A stretch of 54,375 bases of DNA from Candidatus Psychracetigena formicireducens (lineage in GTDB: Bacteria; Coprothermobacterota; HKB111). Below are positions 1-8,397 of the stretch, piece by piece. A program made the position numbers and the translations under genes. How positions within the stretch are numbered: the stretch's first letter is position 1; the number at the start of each line of letters is the position of its first letter. The notes under the pieces were generated by a model that saw only the letters and a list, made by a program, of their open reading frames with translations, made no database searches and had not been told where the DNA came from. The stretch spans positions 1-54,375 of the forward strand of contig QLTX01000001.1 in NCBI GenBank assembly GCA_018725175.1, read 5' to 3'.

Positions 1-137
1 TTAACCCAGCAGTCTATGGTCGCTGGAAATATGAAAGGCAATATTTGTCTATAAAATTGTCAACTATTCACAATCATTAATTTTAGCCTTAATAACTTAT
101 GGTAAAATAAACTCAACTCAAAAGAAAGGAGAAAAAA

Positions 138-1160
138 ATGATTAAAATTGGCATTAACGGATTCGGTAGAATAGGAAGGCAGGTTTTTAAAGCTTTTCAC
201 GATTATTATTCCGATAAAGTTGAAGTGGTTGCCATTAACGATATCACTGATACACCTACGCTGGCTCACCTGTTAAAGTATGATTCCAATTATGGCCGTT
301 TTGAAGGTAGTATTGAAGCCACTTCCGAATTTATTAAAATAAACGGTAAGTCCGTTAAAGTGTATTCTCAAAAGGACCCCGCCCTGATACCCTGGGAAGA
401 TACCGAAGCAGAGCTGATTATTGAGTCTACAGGGAGATTTACCCATGTTAAATATGCTAGTACTCATATAAAAGGTAGGGTTAAAAAAGTATTAATATCA
501 TCCCCAGCAAAAGGGGAAGATATTACCCTGGTTTTGGGTGTTAACCACCAGCTTTATAATTATGAAAAACACCATATAATATCTATGGCTTCCTGTACTA
601 CCAACAGCCTGGCACCGGTTTCCAAAGTTTTACTGGATTATTTTGGTATTGAAAAGGGATTAATGTCTACCATACATGCTTATACCAATGACCAGAGGAT
701 TTTGGATTTACCTCATGATGATTTAAGGCGAGCCCGGGCAGCAGCCATTAACCTTATACCTACCTCCACTGGTGCTGCTAAAGCTATAAGTCTGGTACTT
801 CCTGCCCTGGAAGGAAAAATGCACGGTATTGCCCTGAGGGTTCCTCTTTCCACGGTGTCTTTAACCGACCTTACGGTGGTGGCTTCTAAAAATACCACCA
901 TAACCGAGGTAAATGAAGCTTTTAAAAATGAATCCCTCCATGCCCTGAAAGGCGTCCTCGGTTACACTGAAGAACCATTAGTATCCAGTGATTTTAAAGG
1001 TACAACCTATTCCACAGTTGTTGATGGTATCTCTACCGTAGTAATCGGTGGTAACCTGATAAAAGTTCTTGCCTGGTATGATAACGAATGGGGTTATGCG
1101 GTAAGGTTAGCTGATGCAGTCATTTATGTCATGACTGGAAATTATCATATTACGGGGTAA
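138..1160 (+). CDS. gap: Glyceraldehyde-3-phosphate dehydrogenase (type I)
   Basis: Catalyses the NAD-dependent phosphorylating oxidation of glyceraldehyde 3-phosphate in cytoplasmic glycolysis. The 340-residue length is normal. The N-terminal dinucleotide-binding motif GINGFGRIGR is at residues 5-14, the catalytic cysteine is Cys153 in SMASCTTNSLAP, and His180 is the expected base. Asn34-Asp35 after the second beta strand fits NAD preference. The ATG follows an AAAGGAG ribosome site at 125-131. It is first of a gap-pgk-secG run; no regulator such as cggR lies in the 137 bases available upstream. Identity is very secure. Confidence 0.97.
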   Translation: MIKIGINGFGRIGRQVFKAFHDYYSDKVEVVAINDITDTPTLAHLLKYDSNYGRFEGSIEATSEFIKINGKSVKVYSQKDPALIPWEDTEAELIIESTGRFTHVKYASTHIKGRVKKVLISSPAKGEDITLVLGVNHQLYNYEKHHIISMASCTTNSLAPVSKVLLDYFGIEKGLMSTIHAYTNDQRILDLPHDDLRRARAAAINLIPTSTGAAKAISLVLPALEGKMHGIALRVPLSTVSLTDLTVVASKNTTITEVNEAFKNESLHALKGVLGYTEEPLVSSDFKGTTYSTVVDGISTVVIGGNLIKVLAWYDNEWGYAVRLADAVIYVMTGNYHITG

Positions 1161-1216
1161 AAATAACATTATAAGATCAACTCTTAATTAAACAAATCCT
1201 TTAAAGGAGGTTTTTA

Positions 1217-2398
1217 GTGGATAGCTTAACTATAAGGGATGTTGATTTAACCGGAAAAAGAGTAATTATGAGGGTGGATTATAATGTTCCCTTAGCTCCG
1301 GATAGTTCAATTAACGATGATTCTCGTATAAAAGCCACCATTCCCACTATACGCTATCTCCAAGATAGGAAAGCCTCTATTATTCTTGTTTCCCATCTTG
1401 GTAGGCCCAAGGGGAGAGATTCTCGCTTTAGCTTAATACCAGTAAAAGGACGTCTGGAAAAATTATTAGTTCAAGAAATTATTTTTGCTGAGGATTTATT
1501 TAGCGAAGAAACTGAAAAAATATCTCAAAACCTTAAGCCTGGCGAAATTATGCTGCTGGAAAATATCAGATATTATCCAGGTGAAGAGGAAAACAGCCCT
1601 ATACTCTCCGAAGCTATATCTCGTCTCGGTGATATTTATGTAAATGAAGCCTTTTCCGCTTCCCACCGAGCCCACGCCTCCACCTATGGAGTTCCCACGA
1701 TTTTGCCCGGTTACGCTGGAATTTTGCTGGAACAGGAGGTAAATTACCTCACTCTTGTTGGCGACCAACCTAAAAAACCGATGGTTTTACTTCTCGGAGG
1801 GGCTAAAGTATTGGATAAGTTAGGTATTATTGATAAGCTACTTCCTGGGGTGGATGTCCTTATCATCGGAGGTGGAATGTGTTTTACTTTTCTTAAAGCT
1901 TTAGGCATGAACATTGGCAAATCAATTCAGGAAGAAGATAAATTAGAAGTCGCCCGAGAGATAATCAATCGGGTTCAAAAAGAAAGTAAAAAGATACTAC
2001 TGCCGATAGATGTGGTAGTGTCATCCTCGCTGGCTCCAGATGCTACTGGTGAAATTATAGAAGCAAGAAAAATGAAAAACGGAGATATGGGTTTGGATAT
2101 CGGTCCTCAGACGGTTAAACTATTTACCGAAGAAATTCTTAGAGCAGCTACTATTTTCTGGAATGGACCAATGGGGGTTTTTGAGTTAGAAGCTTTCTGG
2201 GAAGGCACCAGAAGAATTTTGGAAGCTTTTAAAGATTCCCAGGCGGTGAAAATAGCTGGAGGTGGTGATACCCTCTCGGCTATTGCCAAAGGAAATGCTC
2301 ACACCTACTTTACTTTCCTTTCTACCGGTGGTGGTGCTTCGTTGGAATTACTGGAAGGCAAAGAGTTACCCGGTATCTCTGTATTAAAGAAAAAATAA
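1217..2398 (+). CDS. pgk: Phosphoglycerate kinase
   Basis: Transfers the acyl phosphate of 1,3-bisphosphoglycerate to ADP, the first substrate-level ATP step of glycolysis. Family motifs are in place: RVDYNVP at residues 19-25, SHLGRPKG at 59-66, the nucleotide-binding GGGDT at 348-352 and STGGGASLE at 369-377. At 393 residues it is a normal stand-alone Pgk. The start is GTG at 1217, chosen because AAAGGAGG sits 6 bases ahead. It follows gap by 56 bases. The tpiA gene that often follows pgk is absent here and lies at 15.9 kb. Confidence 0.97.
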   Translation: MDSLTIRDVDLTGKRVIMRVDYNVPLAPDSSINDDSRIKATIPTIRYLQDRKASIILVSHLGRPKGRDSRFSLIPVKGRLEKLLVQEIIFAEDLFSEETEKISQNLKPGEIMLLENIRYYPGEEENSPILSEAISRLGDIYVNEAFSASHRAHASTYGVPTILPGYAGILLEQEVNYLTLVGDQPKKPMVLLLGGAKVLDKLGIIDKLLPGVDVLIIGGGMCFTFLKALGMNIGKSIQEEDKLEVAREIINRVQKESKKILLPIDVVVSSSLAPDATGEIIEARKMKNGDMGLDIGPQTVKLFTEEILRAATIFWNGPMGVFELEAFWEGTRRILEAFKDSQAVKIAGGGDTLSAIAKGNAHTYFTFLSTGGGASLELLEGKELPGISVLKKK

Positions 2399-2477
2399 AA
2401 AACCAGAGATTAGAGAGTATTTTTTTAGTATAATATATAAGCTGTTTTTAAGGATTTTTTAAGGAGGCATAAATTAA

Positions 2478-2717
2478 GTGCTTGGTAATAATATTTTTAT
2501 AACCATAATCTATGTACTGTATTTTGTCGTGGGGATAGCTCTTACCCTTATGGTAACACTCCAGCCACCCCGTGGAGAAGGCTTAGGTGCCATTGGTGGC
2601 TCAGCTCAAATGTTTAAAGCTAAAGACCCAGTAAGAAGGTTGATGGATAGAGTGATTATGAGCTTGGGAGCTTTTATGGTAGTCTTAACCATATTCCTGG
2701 TGGTCATAACACTATAA
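2478..2717 (+). CDS. secG: Protein translocase subunit SecG
   Basis: Small membrane subunit of the SecYEG protein-export channel. The 79-residue protein has two hydrophobic helices (about 5-27 and 59-79) joined by the conserved loop QPPRGEGLGAIGGSAQMF, which is diagnostic of SecG. The start is GTG at 2478, with AAGGAGG at 2461-2467. It sits 79 bases after pgk, as in many Gram-positive-type genomes, and is followed by a hairpin with a T run that probably ends the transcript. Confidence 0.93.
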   Translation: MLGNNIFITIIYVLYFVVGIALTLMVTLQPPRGEGLGAIGGSAQMFKAKDPVRRLMDRVIMSLGAFMVVLTIFLVVITL

Positions 2718-2766
2718 TTTATTTTTTAAAACTTAAGTTTTTATCCTGACTTTGACAGTTGATTAT

Positions 2767-3063
2767 TTAAGAACCATGATTATATGATGGTTTTTTAAGC
2801 CGAAGTTCAACCCTAAAGCGGATTTCATCCAGGTCTTCTCCCTGTAAAAAGCGTGGGTGTTTTTTAGCAGTTCCAATAACATCTACTCCAAATTTCTCTA
2901 AAGCCCTTTGCTCCCCACTTCCCCACTTTTCAGGGTCTTTATGAAAATACTCATAGCAGAGCTTTAGTTTACACCCTTTTGCCCTTACAGAAAGACCTAT
3001 AGCAGCAGTTGTTTTACCTTTGCCATCACCCGTATAAACTTGAACTAATCCTTTTCTTTTCAT
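2767..3063 (-). pseudogene. cobO: CobO/BtuR corrinoid adenosyltransferase, N-terminal remnant
   Basis: Intact CobO moves adenosyl from ATP to the cobalt of corrinoids. This 98-residue frame begins like CobO, with the P-loop GDGKGKTT at residues 12-19 and a HPRF segment near residue 70, then stops in an unrelated tail after about residue 91. Family members are about 170-180 residues, and the missing half holds the DEIN and LTGR motifs. A matching C-terminal CobO piece lies at 10079-10295, about 7 kb away on the same strand. It is probably non-functional: either one gene split by rearrangement or one of two decaying copies. Confidence 0.8.
2772..2796 (+). terminator. Probable intrinsic terminator after secG
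   Basis: A 6-bp stem AACCAT/ATGGTT (2772-2777 with 2787-2792) encloses a 9-base loop and runs into six T residues on the + strand. It lies 55 bases past the secG stop. It overlaps the 3' end of the cobO remnant on the other strand, so the remnant may have been cut off at this point. Confidence 0.5.
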
Positions 3064-3090
3064 TCTGACTCTCCTTTATTATGTTTCTCT

Positions 3091-3220
3091 CCCTCCGTAA
3101 CCAGAAAAAACATTAAAAACAAAATAGGTATAACACCAGGTTTGATCAGGTTGTTGGCTGGATTAGAAGATCCTGACGATATTTATAGATGACCTTGAAA
3201 AGGCGTTGAATTTAATTTGA
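3091..3220 (+). pseudogene. C-terminal scrap of a Cys/Met-metabolism PLP enzyme
   Basis: The + strand reads KIGITPGLIRLLAGLEDPDD from 3121 to 3180, a close match to the C-terminal signature of cystathionine gamma-synthase and O-acetylhomoserine sulfhydrylase proteins (GIspGLIRlSvGlED). A one-base frame change near 3184 then gives IDDLEKALNLI and a stop at 3218-3220, the usual family ending. Only about 40 codons remain, with no start and no catalytic lysine. It is antisense to the end of the neighbouring btuD scrap. This is gene debris, not an active enzyme. Confidence 0.65.
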
Positions 3221-3365
3221 GTTTCTGGGGGTCAACTCCAAAAACATCATCAAAGTGAGATGAATCCCAAAAACTTATCGAAGGTCCATTGTAGATTACC
3301 TGTCCTTCTTTTAAGCAAAAATAAACTACACATATTGACATTTTATTAACAGCTATAACCTTCAC
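3183..3365 (-). pseudogene. C-terminal remnant of a second BtuD-like ABC ATPase
   Basis: Residues 17-50 of this 60-codon frame (YFCLKEGQVIYNG, then SFWDSSHFDDVFGVDPQKLK) closely match the last 50 residues of the intact BtuD at 10606-11373 ([32 protein letters not shown]). Walker A, the signature motif and Walker B are absent, and the 16 residues before the match are unrelated. It is the tail of a duplicated corrinoid/siderophore-type importer ATPase. It lies between two other fragments, which supports local duplication and deletion. Not functional. Confidence 0.75.
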
Positions 3366-3577
3366 CTTATCTCTTAGAAATCCAGGAGTGAATGTTATGG
3401 AAAAGTCATTATCTCTGAGGCGAGTGGGTATTTCTCAAAGGATACTAAGATCTATTTCTATGAGGAGATTGATACTAATCTCTCGGCTCTATGTATCTAA
3501 GAGCCTTTCTTTGTCTGCACTTTTGTCCAGAAAAGAAGACTTATCTAAAATTAAAGATACAGAGGATACAAGCTTTA

Positions 3578-4243
3578 TCATGATTTTCGATTAGGAATAA
3601 GTTCTAAAAAATGGTTTTTGCCCCTTTGTATCTTCTTGCCAAGCATAAATCTTACCGGTCTGCTGAAGATCGGTCCATCATAAACAAAGGTATGGTATTC
3701 GCCTCTCTCTCCACAAAGGTCAACTTTCATTTCTTTAAGGTCTGCTACAAACTCTTCATCGATCTCGCGTCCTAACCATTCTTTACTTAAAGAATCAGAT
3801 TGAGTTGCTACGACAACTGCTTTAAAACCTATCTGAATAAATTCTTCAAGTAACTCCTCTCTTTTCCATTTCCATAATGGCAGTTTTGATTTAATATTTG
3901 ATTCTTTACATACCCTCTCTACCCAATCCCTATGCTCCTGAAGGTCGATGTCTCCAAAGATGCCCGCCTGAATTCTCTCTTGTTTTAAATAGGATACCGC
4001 TTCTTTAAATACCTCCTCATAGTCTTCCCAGGTAGTTCTTCTTTGAAGAATAGGAATTCCTATTGCCTCTGCTTGCAGTCTCAATAGATCTGAGTAAATT
4101 CCATGAGAGCGGGAATATTCACCATCTTCTGAGACCATGTTTAACAGATAAGTGCTATTGATTCCTGACTTTCGGGCCTTATAAAACGATAGGCTGCTTT
4201 CCTTACCACCACTCCAGCAGCAGAATGCTTTTATCCCGCCCAT
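3578..4243 (-). CDS. DUF71/COG2102 PP-loop ATP-binding enzyme (diphthine-ammonia-ligase family), likely B12-salvage type
   Basis: A cytosolic ATP-pyrophosphatase-fold protein of 221 residues, normal for the family. The PP-loop SGGKESS is at residues 11-17 and the conserved C-terminal block GERGEYHTFVYDGPIF at 178-193. In archaea and eukaryotes this family includes the last enzyme of diphthamide synthesis. Bacteria lack diphthamide, and a bacterial subgroup was predicted from gene context to act in B12 salvage. The context here (cobD, cobC, cobS, cobT, cobU, btuFCD) fits that subgroup. The substrate is unknown; an ATP-dependent amidation or amide-remodelling step on a corrinoid side chain is only an inference. 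Confidence 0.8.
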   Translation of the reverse strand: MGGIKAFCCWSGGKESSLSFYKARKSGINSTYLLNMVSEDGEYSRSHGIYSDLLRLQAEAIGIPILQRRTTWEDYEEVFKEAVSYLKQERIQAGIFGDIDLQEHRDWVERVCKESNIKSKLPLWKWKREELLEEFIQIGFKAVVVATQSDSLSKEWLGREIDEEFVADLKEMKVDLCGERGEYHTFVYDGPIFSRPVRFMLGKKIQRGKNHFLELIPNRKS

Positions 4244-4267
4244 TTTTCTCTAAGACCACCTTGAAGT

Positions 4268-4378
4268 CTAAGTTTTAAATTTCTTAAGGCACTGCCATAA
4301 TGTTTCAATCTTTTCTCTCTCAAACACACCTTTCTTTGATTTATATGTTACCAAATATACCAATTCAATTAGTAACAT
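4268..4378 (-). other. Unrecognised 36-codon reading frame in the gap before the DUF71 gene
   Basis: In the 270-base gap between the AsnB-like and DUF71 genes, one short frame opens with ATG at 4378 and ends at 4268. Its predicted product is lysine- and glutamate-rich at the C-terminus (VFEREKIETLW). I recognise no family and see no good ribosome site. It may be another gene scrap, as elsewhere in this cluster, or chance. The rest of the gap is A+T-rich with no clear signal. Confidence 0.2.
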
Positions 4379-4513
4379 TTTCTTTATGCATAGTTTTTAC
4401 CTTCTTTATGCTCTTGCAAGTCCTTTATATATATGGCTTGCGACCTATGTAGATTGAACCGTCTTTTTTAATTCTCAGCAAAAAAACAAAATATCAGTTG
4501 GAAAGGGCGGGGC

Positions 4514-5482
4514 TCATTCCTTCCTCAAAACATATCCGCAAACTTTACAGTGAAAAGTATTTTTTTCTACGCCAGCTTTACAACTTGGACATTCCTTTTG
4601 ACCTTCTTTAGATTGGGGGATTCCACCGACCTCTTTTCTATAGATTTCGTAAAAATAAAGATGCTCCTTATTTAAAAAATCTATCTTGTAGAAATCTTTC
4701 TTTTCCCAGAACTCTTTATCTGAAATCCTTGAGCTAATAATCTCTCTTAATTTATCCATACCCGAGCCATACTCAAGGGGTCTTTTATTCTGCCAGGCGA
4801 TCTCTTTTGACAAAACATCCTCAAGGGCCTTCCTCAAAACCCACTTTCCATAAATTTTCCCCTTTTCCTCCCTGACCTTAGACTCTACTGGTATATGAAG
4901 AGCAAAATCAACAAATTCTCTATCAAGATAGGGCTGTCTTATCTTAATCCCAAAGAAATCTCCTAATCTATTAGAACTAAAAGACATAGATGAAGCAATC
5001 CTTTTTATGTACTCATCTAGGTCTTCCATATTCCTTATCACGCTCTTTTGATGAAGGGCGGGGTTCATATAATCATAACCGGCAAAGAGCTCATCAGCCC
5101 CATCACCCGTCATTGCCTCTTTCAAACCTAATTCCTTAACGGTCTTTAAGCCAAAGTAAACTGCTAAGTCATTTGGAATAGCAGGGTCAAAGCTCTTAAG
5201 GATTTTAACAACTGTGGGAATAGATTCTATGGCCTCGTCGATATTTACAGGTCTGTGGTAATGATTAAGGTTTAGGTGTTTTACCAAAAGCCAAGCATAA
5301 AGGATATCTTCCCCTGAAGAGCCTAAACTTACTGTTATTGCTCTAAAATTAGTATTTAATCGCACCAGAAACCAAGCCAAGATGCTTGTATCTACTCCCC
5401 CTGAGAAGAGCATACAGGAGGCAGCGTTTCTTTCGACTGCCATTTCTAACTCCTCCCTCAATCTCTTAACTAAATCTTCCAT
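4514..5482 (-). CDS. Asparagine-synthetase-like amidotransferase domain with C-terminal zinc ribbon, no glutaminase domain
   Basis: A 322-residue protein holding only the synthetase half of AsnB. The PP-loop SGGVDTS is at residues 27-33 and the acidic TGDGADELFAGYDY motif at 125-138. The N-terminal Cys-2 glutaminase domain of ordinary AsnB (500-600 residues) is missing, so ammonia would have to come from elsewhere. The C-terminus adds a zinc ribbon with Cys298, Cys301, Cys312 and Cys315. The gene overlaps the end of cobD by 13 bases, which suggests translational coupling. Placed beside DUF71 in a B12 cluster, it may amidate a corrinoid or precursor, but simple asparagine synthesis is not excluded. 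Confidence 0.75.
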   Translation of the reverse strand: MEDLVKRLREELEMAVERNAASCMLFSGGVDTSILAWFLVRLNTNFRAITVSLGSSGEDILYAWLLVKHLNLNHYHRPVNIDEAIESIPTVVKILKSFDPAIPNDLAVYFGLKTVKELGLKEAMTGDGADELFAGYDYMNPALHQKSVIRNMEDLDEYIKRIASSMSFSSNRLGDFFGIKIRQPYLDREFVDFALHIPVESKVREEKGKIYGKWVLRKALEDVLSKEIAWQNKRPLEYGSGMDKLREIISSRISDKEFWEKKDFYKIDFLNKEHLYFYEIYRKEVGGIPQSKEGQKECPSCKAGVEKNTFHCKVCGYVLRKE

Positions 5483-6533
5483 AATACCTCCTTAAGGCTA
5501 TCTATTAGTTTTATATTTTCTTCATGGCAGCGAACGGCTATGCGGGTAAAGCCTTCATTCAAACCTCTAAAATTTGAGCAGTCCCTTAATAAAATCCCTT
5601 TTTGAATTAGCCTTTCTGTTAAATAGGGAGAAGTTATACCTTTATCCACTATCCTGATAAGGATAAAATTTGCTACCGAAAGGTAGGGGAATAGTCCATC
5701 GACCTTTAAGATTTCTCCCATAAGGAATCTTCTCTGCTTCTCTATAAAATAACGGGTATTTTCAATATATCTACTCTCAGTTAAGGCAGAGGTTGCCGAA
5801 AGCTGGGTGAGGGTGTTTACAGACCAAGGTATCTGATATTTTTTCAGGGTCCTAACTATCTCGGGGTGGGCAACGAGGTAGCCAATTCTTAGACCTGGTA
5901 TGGCAAAAAACTTTGTAAAAGTCCTTAATACAATAATCCTCTCGTCTTTCTGCACTTTCCATATCAATGTGTGATTCCTCTCATCTGATAAGAAATCCGT
6001 GAAGGCCTCATCTATAACTATTATTTTAGCTGGTAGTTTATAGAGTTCCTCACTACCTTCAAGTATAAGATTCCCTATAGGATTATTTGGATTACAGATG
6101 AAAGTGATATCTCCACCCTTTACCTCCGAAAGGGTAAGTGTAAAATTTTCATCCCTATTAAGTTTTACATGCTGTATCTTTGACCCTACGATCCTTGCTG
6201 CCCTTTCATATTCTGAAAAGGTCGGTATGGGTATGGTAACTATCTTTGGCTTGAAGGCATGTATGACCAGATAGATGAGTTCAACTGAGCCATTTCCAAT
6301 AAGGATGCTATCTTTCTCTATTCCCCAATATTGAGCAATCTTCTGAGCTATATCATAGGATTCTGGATCAGGATAATGCAATACTCTATCAATATTTTCT
6401 TTTATGGTTTTCTTTACCTTTAAGGGAGACCTATTGGATTGATGTTGGCACTGAAATCAATTACCTCATCACCATATTTTCTTTTAATCTTATAAATGTT
6501 TCCTCCATGTTCAAAGGCTAATAAATTGCCCAT
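5470..6533 (-). CDS. cobD: Threonine-phosphate decarboxylase CobD, split by a one-base frameshift
   Basis: PLP fold-type I enzyme that decarboxylates L-threonine phosphate to aminopropanol phosphate, the nucleotide-loop linker of cobalamin. The 5' part (from ATG 6533; HGGNIYKIKRKYG then DFSANINPIGLP) stops at 6420. The next frame continues LKVKKTIKENIDRVLHYPDP through to 5470. Joined, they give about 354 residues, normal for CobD. The body holds CNPNNPIG and the PLP lysine in RTFTKFF (residue 157 of the 303-residue frame starting at 6381). One lost base near 6423 explains the break, so this is either a recent pseudogene or a sequencing error. Confidence 0.85.
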
Positions 6534-6900
6534 TGTAAAACAACACTTCCTAAAACCATCAATAAAGATGTTAGGAGACTTATGTTTAAGGATTTTCCGA
6601 TCAAAAAAGGCTCTATTTTTCTTTTTTCCTCTCCAATTATCTGCTTTCCTTCTTAATACCCTGTGAAAAGAACCGTTAGACATAGCGGTAGATCCACATA
6701 TTGTTGAATAACAGTTACAACCTGCTGCAAAATTTTCTTCCCTTGTGCTATTTCAGAAGTAAGATTAACATCATGTACAACTACTCCCATTTCAATCTAC
6801 GAAAGTATAAGACTCTGGATCAAGGACATGTCTTTAAAACGGATAGCCTCATACACCAGCCTGTTCACAATATTTATCTTTTCTCTCATTATCAGCACTA
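6534..6900 (-). pseudogene. Decayed pterin-binding (methyltetrahydrofolate:corrinoid) methyltransferase
   Basis: Reading from GTG 6898 or ATG 6889, the - strand gives MREKINIVNRLVYEAIRFKD, then IQSLILS, an in-frame TAG at 6797-6799, then IEMGVVVHDVN and VVTVIQQYVDLPLC. This follows the family pattern of AcsE/MtrH-type pterin-binding proteins (GERIN start, Q...GA..LDVN, iQ..vdvPLC). After a frame change, GEEKRKIEPFLI resembles their GEkerlE..lpl segment. An intact member is about 260 residues; at most 110 are traceable. It sits between cobC and cobD, where a corrinoid-dependent methyltransferase is plausible. Not functional. Confidence 0.55.
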
Positions 6901-6979
6901 TAACAACTCCTTTAAGATTTTAGAGAATACTTTAAGGGGTAGACCTTATATTTTTAGAACTTGCCCTCTTAAAGATTAA

Positions 6980-7612
6980 CTACTTCTCTATGTAATTCAT
7001 AAGTTTTATGACTGGATACTTATCCCAGAATTCAATGATATTCAAACATCCATAGTCCTGTTCGACCCTGAAGATATTCTCAAGTGGTATACCAAGAAGA
7101 TGACAGATAATTATCCTGTTTACTCCTCCATGGGCAACTATGGCAATATCATTGTTATGCCCTCCAATAATTTCATCAAGGACTTTTATAACCCTTTCCC
7201 TTACTTCTAAAGTGCTTTCACCGCCCATAGGACCATATTTAAGGGGATTTTCTGCCCAGGCTCTGAATTCTTCTGGATACTTCTTTTTTATCTCGTCATA
7301 AGTCATGCCCTCCCATATTCCAAAATTACGTTCCCTCAGTTCAGAAACAATGATAAGTTTAAGAGAATGTAGAGAATGTAACTTTAAAATTACCTCTGCA
7401 CTTTTCATCGCCCTGCTTAAATCAGAGGTATATATAGTTTTCAAACTTGTAACCCCTGACCCTTGAGTACTGACTCTATTTATGTACTCTGCTACCCTTT
7501 CCATCTGTTTCACACCCTTTTCAGAAAGTGGAACATCAATTGTCCCTTTATATCGCTTTACCTCCTCACCCTGAGTCTCGCCGTGTCTCATCAAATAGAG
7601 AGTCGTGACCAT
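6980..7612 (-). CDS. cobC: Alpha-ribazole phosphatase / histidine phosphatase family
   Basis: Removes phosphate from alpha-ribazole-5'-phosphate (or from adenosylcobalamin-5'-phosphate) late in cobalamin nucleotide-loop assembly. The phosphohistidine motif RHGET is at residues 9-13 and the second histidine is in VAHGGVNR near residue 160; the 210-residue length is typical. Sequence alone cannot separate it from other phosphoglycerate-mutase-like phosphatases. The 22-base overlap with cobS and the cobU/cobT neighbours make CobC the best call. Confidence 0.85.
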   Translation of the reverse strand: MVTTLYLMRHGETQGEEVKRYKGTIDVPLSEKGVKQMERVAEYINRVSTQGSGVTSLKTIYTSDLSRAMKSAEVILKLHSLHSLKLIIVSELRERNFGIWEGMTYDEIKKKYPEEFRAWAENPLKYGPMGGESTLEVRERVIKVLDEIIGGHNNDIAIVAHGGVNRIIICHLLGIPLENIFRVEQDYGCLNIIEFWDKYPVIKLMNYIEK

Positions 7613-8397
7613 GCTATCACCATCAATAAAAAAATTATTTCTGTAATTTCACTAATCGCACCAAGTGTATCCCCGGTAAGACCACCAAATTTCCTATCAA
7701 AAAGACCAACCCATGCACGGCTGGAAAAATATATTACTATCAGCAAAACTGCATAAAAAGCATGCTGAGAATTTGAAATAAAACTAAATAAAAATGTCTG
7801 CGGTAATATCAATAATAGAAAAAGTATCAGAGTGGATATAGCAATTTCTTTAAAGCCAGTTCCGTTTATAAAAAGCCTTCCAAGTCCGTCCTCTCTCGCC
7901 GCTTTACCATAGAACATTGATATAACCATGGTCCATTTTGATAGTATAGGCATTAGAAAAAGTGAAAAGTAAAAGGTGTGAGGGGAAAGGCGAGACAGAC
8001 CATCTAAGGCAAGAAATTTCAGCAGGAGTGTAAGAATTAAAGCAACTACACCGATAGGGCCAGTTGTGCTATCCTTCATTATAGCAAGTCTATTTTGTCT
8101 ATCAATTTCTGTGCTGCCCTCCGACCTCGCCGCAATGGCATCAATTGTATCTGAAAGCCCGTCAAGATGGAAACCTCCGTTGCTCAGCACAAGCAAAAGA
8201 ACAAGCAGTCCATTTGTCAGCTCTTGAGGAAATACCTTTCGCAGGATGAAATTCACAGTAACAAGCAGTGCCCCTTGGAAAACACCTACTAATGGAAAGA
8301 GTCCGGATGCTCTTCCAATCTCTCTTTCAGAGACATCTCCTTTCACTTTTACTGGTATTATCGTAAGAAATTGAAATGCAAGTAATATTGGTTTCAC
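7591..8397 (-). CDS. cobS: Adenosylcobinamide-GDP ribazoletransferase (cobalamin synthase)
   Basis: Integral membrane enzyme that joins adenosylcobinamide-GDP to alpha-ribazole (phosphate) to make cobalamin. The 268-residue protein is hydrophobic with several membrane segments. The conserved acidic loop [15 protein letters not shown] spans residues 73-87, followed by [15 protein letters not shown] near 103-117. Its ATG overlaps the cobT stop by 4 bases and its 3' end overlaps cobC by 22 bases, a tight cobT-cobS-cobC unit. Confidence 0.95.
   Translation of the reverse strand: MKPILLAFQFLTIIPVKVKGDVSEREIGRASGLFPLVGVFQGALLVTVNFILRKVFPQELTNGLLVLLLVLSNGGFHLDGLSDTIDAIAARSEGSTEIDRQNRLAIMKDSTTGPIGVVALILTLLLKFLALDGLSRLSPHTFYFSLFLMPILSKWTMVISMFYGKAAREDGLGRLFINGTGFKEIAISTLILFLLLILPQTFLFSFISNSQHAFYAVLLIVIYFSSRAWVGLFDRKFGGLTGDTLGAISEITEIIFLLMVIAWSRLSI

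Noticed and set aside
1-80. Possible C-terminal end of an upstream + strand gene (frame from base 3, ending at 80, with NPAVYGRWKYERQYLS)
   Set aside because: Only 25 codons are available and I cannot match them to a family; it could be chance.
2429-2434. TATAAT before secG as an internal promoter
   Set aside because: A perfect -10 but no acceptable -35 at 16-18 bases upstream; such strings are common in A+T-rich DNA.
3388-3594. A 68-codon + strand frame after the btuD scrap
   Set aside because: Arginine/serine/leucine-rich with no recognisable family, no clear ribosome site and a 3' end inside the DUF71 gene; more likely a chance frame or further debris.
6561-6610. KHKSPN on the - strand as a cbiB trace (expected next to cobD)
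   Set aside because: Only a six-residue resemblance to the CbiB HxSPN motif; the surrounding frames match the pterin-binding methyltransferase better.
6420-6683. Separate 87-codon gene upstream of cobD
   Set aside because: Its last 37 codons are the CobD N-terminus and the rest lies inside the methyltransferase relic in another frame, so it is not a gene of its own.
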